A DNA stretch of 64,000 nt from Bacteroidota bacterium (lineage in GTDB: Bacteria > Bacteroidota > Bacteroidia > Flavobacteriales > Weeksellaceae), in NCBI GenBank assembly GCA_023399595.1, contig JAEWOR010000045.1, positions 17,985 to 81,984 of the forward strand, written 5' to 3'. Positions 63,955 through 64,000 of this stretch are shown here, one piece after another. A program made the translations under genes and the position numbers. Positions within the stretch are counted from its first letter, which is position 1, and every line of letters starts with the position of its first letter. The notes beneath the pieces were generated by a model. It was not told the DNA's origin. It searched no databases and was given only the letters and a program-made list of their open reading frames with translations.

Positions 63955-64000
63955 ATGGCAGCAAACAATTCAAGAGGACTTTTAAAGTTCAATGGAGGAT
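63955..64000 (+). CDS. Start of a gene cut by the window end, possibly a type VI tube protein (TssD/Hcp)
   Basis: Only 15 codons are seen, beginning MAANNSRGLLKFNGG. The beginning resembles TssD/Hcp-like tube proteins of Bacteroidota type VI secretion systems (short polar start, then a first strand). A long leader (63769..63954) precedes it. The assignment is weak because so little is seen. Confidence 0.4.
   Translation, partial: MAANNSRGLLKFNGG

Overview
The window is A+T-rich chromosomal DNA of a Bacteroidota bacterium, most likely a flavobacterium of the Weeksellaceae (Chryseobacterium-like). The signs are an S46 dipeptidyl-peptidase, a GLPGLI-family protein, a DUF3127 protein, a DUF853 HerA-like helicase, TAnnTTTG -7 promoter boxes and few strong ribosome binding sites. 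The genus is inferred from gene content only.

The main feature is a complete Tn7-like transposon, 3444..25734 (22,291 bp). It begins TGTA and ends TACA, is flanked by a perfect 5-bp duplication CCACC (3439..3443 and 25735..25739), and has a shared 17-bp inverted repeat near both ends. It splits comM (yifB) in the glycine-rich codons before the second AAA+ motif; removing the element and one CCACC copy restores a 511-codon reading frame. The left end carries tnsA, tnsB, tnsC and tniQ, then a 160-residue unknown protein and a 558-residue protein that I read as a divergent TnsE.

The cargo looks like a defence island. It has a small membrane protein resembling the T4 Imm superinfection-immunity family, divergent from an XRE regulator. 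A four-gene Lamassu / ABC-three-component system follows (metallo-beta-lactamase hydrolase, trypsin-like protease, middle component, SMC-like ABC ATPase with a zinc-binding CPxC/CxC insert). On the opposite strand lies an eight-ORF operon: a helical protein split into two frames, two adjacent GTPases, a GAP1-like protein, a protein with a C-terminal EAD1-like domain, an EAD1-trypsin protein and a DRGH nuclease. That operon matches the predicted double-GTPase/GAP1 conflict systems. The two systems are convergent and separated by a strong terminator hairpin.

The flanks are housekeeping DNA. Left: an S46 peptidase cut by the window edge, then a decayed DUF1905/GNAT locus. Right (26.6-64 kb): a CsaA-like protein, an exonuclease, a MIP18-family Fe-S protein, OsmC, HMG-CoA-lyase-like, pepT, DinB, lysA, a DnaQ/UvrC-like protein, a HerA-like helicase, a persulfide/rhodanese/thioredoxin cluster, three tRNA genes (Leu-UAG, Gly-GCC, Leu-UAA), DUF3127, aat, a DMT transporter, a TPR protein, glmM, an iron-uptake operon (feoA, feoB, Cys-rich partner), mnmA, guaC with a one-base frameshift, clpC, two glycosyltransferases, sufE-like, thiL, a thioesterase, a flavoprotein and two thioredoxin-fold proteins. 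The start of a possible type VI tube protein lies at the right edge.
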